From Flavobacterium sp. 245 (GTDB lineage: Bacteria; Bacteroidota; Bacteroidia; Flavobacteriales; Flavobacteriaceae), in the NCBI RefSeq assembly GCF_004362055.1, contig NZ_SNXB01000002.1:248001-312000 (forward strand): DNA of 64,000 nt, in the 5' to 3' direction. Shown here one piece after another: positions 62,883 through 64,000 of the stretch. A program made the position numbers and the translations under genes. The number at the start of each line of letters is the position of its first letter. Positions within the stretch are counted from its first letter, which is position 1. The notes beneath the pieces were generated by a model, which was not told the DNA's origin, did no database searches, and was given only the letters and a program-made list of their open reading frames with translations.

Positions 62883-63006
62883 TCAATCCCCAACAGGACA
62901 TCCAAACCAAATTCTTTAAGCTAATGAAAGACAGCCTTTACCAGTAGTAAGCCAATCTCTTCAAATCTTCCATAAAATTTATAGAAATTTGTCCTGTTGC
63001 TGTCAC
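62883..63006 (-). repeat. 125-bp repeat, copy 2, with a gene-tail-like reading frame
   Basis: Similar over its whole length to 29499-29623; the minus strand reads GQISINFMEDLKRLAYYW then stop. Here it is followed at once by the GGCGCC-type terminator. The preceding 62638-62882 contains a degenerate GTGGCAAATTCGTAGCATA block and no gene. Confidence 0.55.
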
Positions 63007-63012
63007 AAAGCC

Positions 63013-63050
63013 AAATGGCGCCAATTGAAGACAATTGGCGCCATTTTTTT
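63013..63050 (+). terminator. Terminator GGCGCC-type (copy 3)
   Basis: AAATGGCGCCAATTG pairs perfectly with CAATTGGCGCCATTT around AAGA and is followed by TTTT. Other copies are at 17286 and 23583. Confidence 0.85.
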
Positions 63051-63117
63051 ATTTAACCCTTATCAATAAATGAGTTTGACTCGTTTTTGCTTTATTTTCT
63101 TCATAAATAAACAAACT

Positions 63118-63892
63118 GGCTCTGTCGCATCTGTCAGAATAAAGTATAAGAATTTAAGCTATTTAAAAGTTAGCCCGCTAATTTACAAAAGGATTCAAAC
63201 ATAGTTTTTCCGGGATTAACCATCTGATTCTTTCTAAGCATATGCACAACCTCAATACCGCTTAAAGTTCTCTTTGCAGATTCAAAACTTTTAAAGCCTA
63301 ATCCGTTTTGTATGCGCCACTTGATAAATCGATGGTCCTGTTCGACAATATTGTTCAGATATTTACATTGCCGGATTTTAATCTTTGAGAACGAGCGCCT
63401 GTTATAGACTTTGATCGCTGCTGTATTAGAACCACTTTTATCAATGTTTATTACTCGTGGCGTGCCGTTAGTACTAATTGCTTTAATTAGAAAAGACTGA
63501 GCGCTCATTCTCTGTCTTTTCTTAGTCAAAAGAAAATCAACCGTATTACCTAATTTATCTACTGCCCTGTACAAATAACACCAAATACCTTTTACTTTTA
63601 TGTAGGTTTCATCCAATCTCCAGCTTACCCCCACTTTGACCTTTCTCTTCTTCATCTCTGATTCAATGAAAGGCGCAAATTTATAAACCCAACGTTGGAT
63701 CGTAGCATGATCCACAATCACGCCCCTAATCTTCATTATTTCTTCAACATCTCGATAACTTAAAGTAAACCTAAGCTTAAAATATACTGCCTGCAGTATA
63801 ATAGACTTCGGATAGCGATGACCTTTTGTATTCATAAGTTTAAGAATTTAAAAAAGGCAAAGATAAAACTTAGTTGTAGATGCGACAGAACC
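63118..63892 (-). mobile_element. Complete IS6-family insertion sequence
   Basis: 775 bp bounded by GGCTCTGTCGCATCT (63118-63132) and AGATGCGACAGAACC (63878-63892), inverted repeats with one mismatch. The single transposase gene fills most of it. Flanking 8-mers (AACAAACT left, AAACAATA right) do not match, so no target duplication is seen, which may reflect later rearrangement. The segment 63893-64000 carries no recognisable feature. Confidence 0.88.
63170..63835 (-). CDS. IS6-family (IS26-like) transposase
   Basis: 221 residues. The N-terminal HTH-like part (LSYRDVEEIMKIRGVIVDHA TIQRW, in parts) is followed by the DDE domain: Asp75 in WRLDETYIKV, Asp132 in VINIDKSG and Glu165 in IVEQDHRFIK. 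All catalytic residues are present, so it is probably active. IS6 elements move by replicative cointegrate formation and recombine with other copies. A truncated copy lies at 17805-18148 in the same orientation. Confidence 0.95.
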   Translation of the reverse strand: MNTKGHRYPKSIILQAVYFKLRFTLSYRDVEEIMKIRGVIVDHATIQRWVYKFAPFIESEMKKRKVKVGVSWRLDETYIKVKGIWCYLYRAVDKLGNTVDFLLTKKRQRMSAQSFLIKAISTNGTPRVINIDKSGSNTAAIKVYNRRSFSKIKIRQCKYLNNIVEQDHRFIKWRIQNGLGFKSFESAKRTLSGIEVVHMLRKNQMVNPGKTMFESFCKLAG

Positions 63893-64000
63893 AAACAATA
63901 TACCTGTATGAAAATATTGTCAAAAAAACAAATTGGCAACGTAAATAATTCATAAAAATAAAAGTAATGTCCTTTTTAATATTGTAGTATTTTTATTTAT

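Noticed and set aside
63110-63900. Target-site duplication of the IS6 element
   Set aside because: The 8 bases on either side (AACAAACT, AAACAATA) are different.

Overview
The window looks like the chromosome of a Flavobacterium-type Bacteroidota. It is AT-rich, has Bacteroidota promoters (TAnnTTTG at -7), SusC/SusD proteins, a hybrid two-component regulator, bestrophin, RND/TolC efflux and AT-rich leaders without clear Shine-Dalgarno sites. The genus is an inference from gene content; no rRNA is present.

Layout. 1-2680: end of an RND efflux operon, its TolC-type porin, and a bestrophin-like channel. 2861-6375: pheT, a decayed hydrolase tail, apt and a tRNA-Arg(ACG). 6364-17276: an integrated element of about 10.9 kb in the 3' end of that tRNA gene. 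It is bounded by a 13-bp direct repeat and has a tyrosine recombinase next to the right end. It carries a tight operon of a helix-turn-helix gene, a small DNA-binding-like gene and a large protein with family-A polymerase-like motifs. A cluster of ACGCG-rich repeats near the left end resembles an origin. Between them lies an integron-like array of four single-gene cassettes separated by ~137-bp attC-like sites, with no integron integrase in the window.

17277-32660: an accessory zone. It holds nested insertion-sequence debris, flavobacterial intergenic repeats, two HxlR-regulated redox clusters, small hydrolases, SDR and NTF2-like proteins, Crp/Fnr and AraC regulators, and several gene remnants (ISAon1-like transposase, RND tail, DUF2867 tail).

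32668-47319: a fructan-utilisation locus on the minus strand, in the order sugar-porter MFS, GH32, SusC, SusD, DUF4960 lipoprotein, second GH32, fructokinase. It is preceded by a hybrid two-component regulator with a periplasmic sugar-binding sensor. rpiA follows.

48623-62573: plus-strand genes linked to stress and small-molecule oxidation: Dps, a LytTR regulator and hybrid kinase pair, a conserved START-like protein, lipocalin-like and quinone-reductase proteins, an oxalate-decarboxylase-like bicupin, DUF1275, peroxiredoxin, DsbA-like protein, FdhD, an FdhF/YdeP molybdoenzyme and a haloperoxidase-like hydrolase. The bicupin (oxalate to formate) and the FdhD/YdeP pair (formate-dehydrogenase-like) could form a short pathway. 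62574-63892: decayed repeats and an intact IS6-family element, a damaged copy of which sits at 17805-18148.

The most unusual feature is the cassette array. Each cassette's two ends are mutually complementary in a cassette-specific way, which is the hallmark of integron cassettes. It sits inside an element that also seems to carry its own replicase and origin-like repeats.
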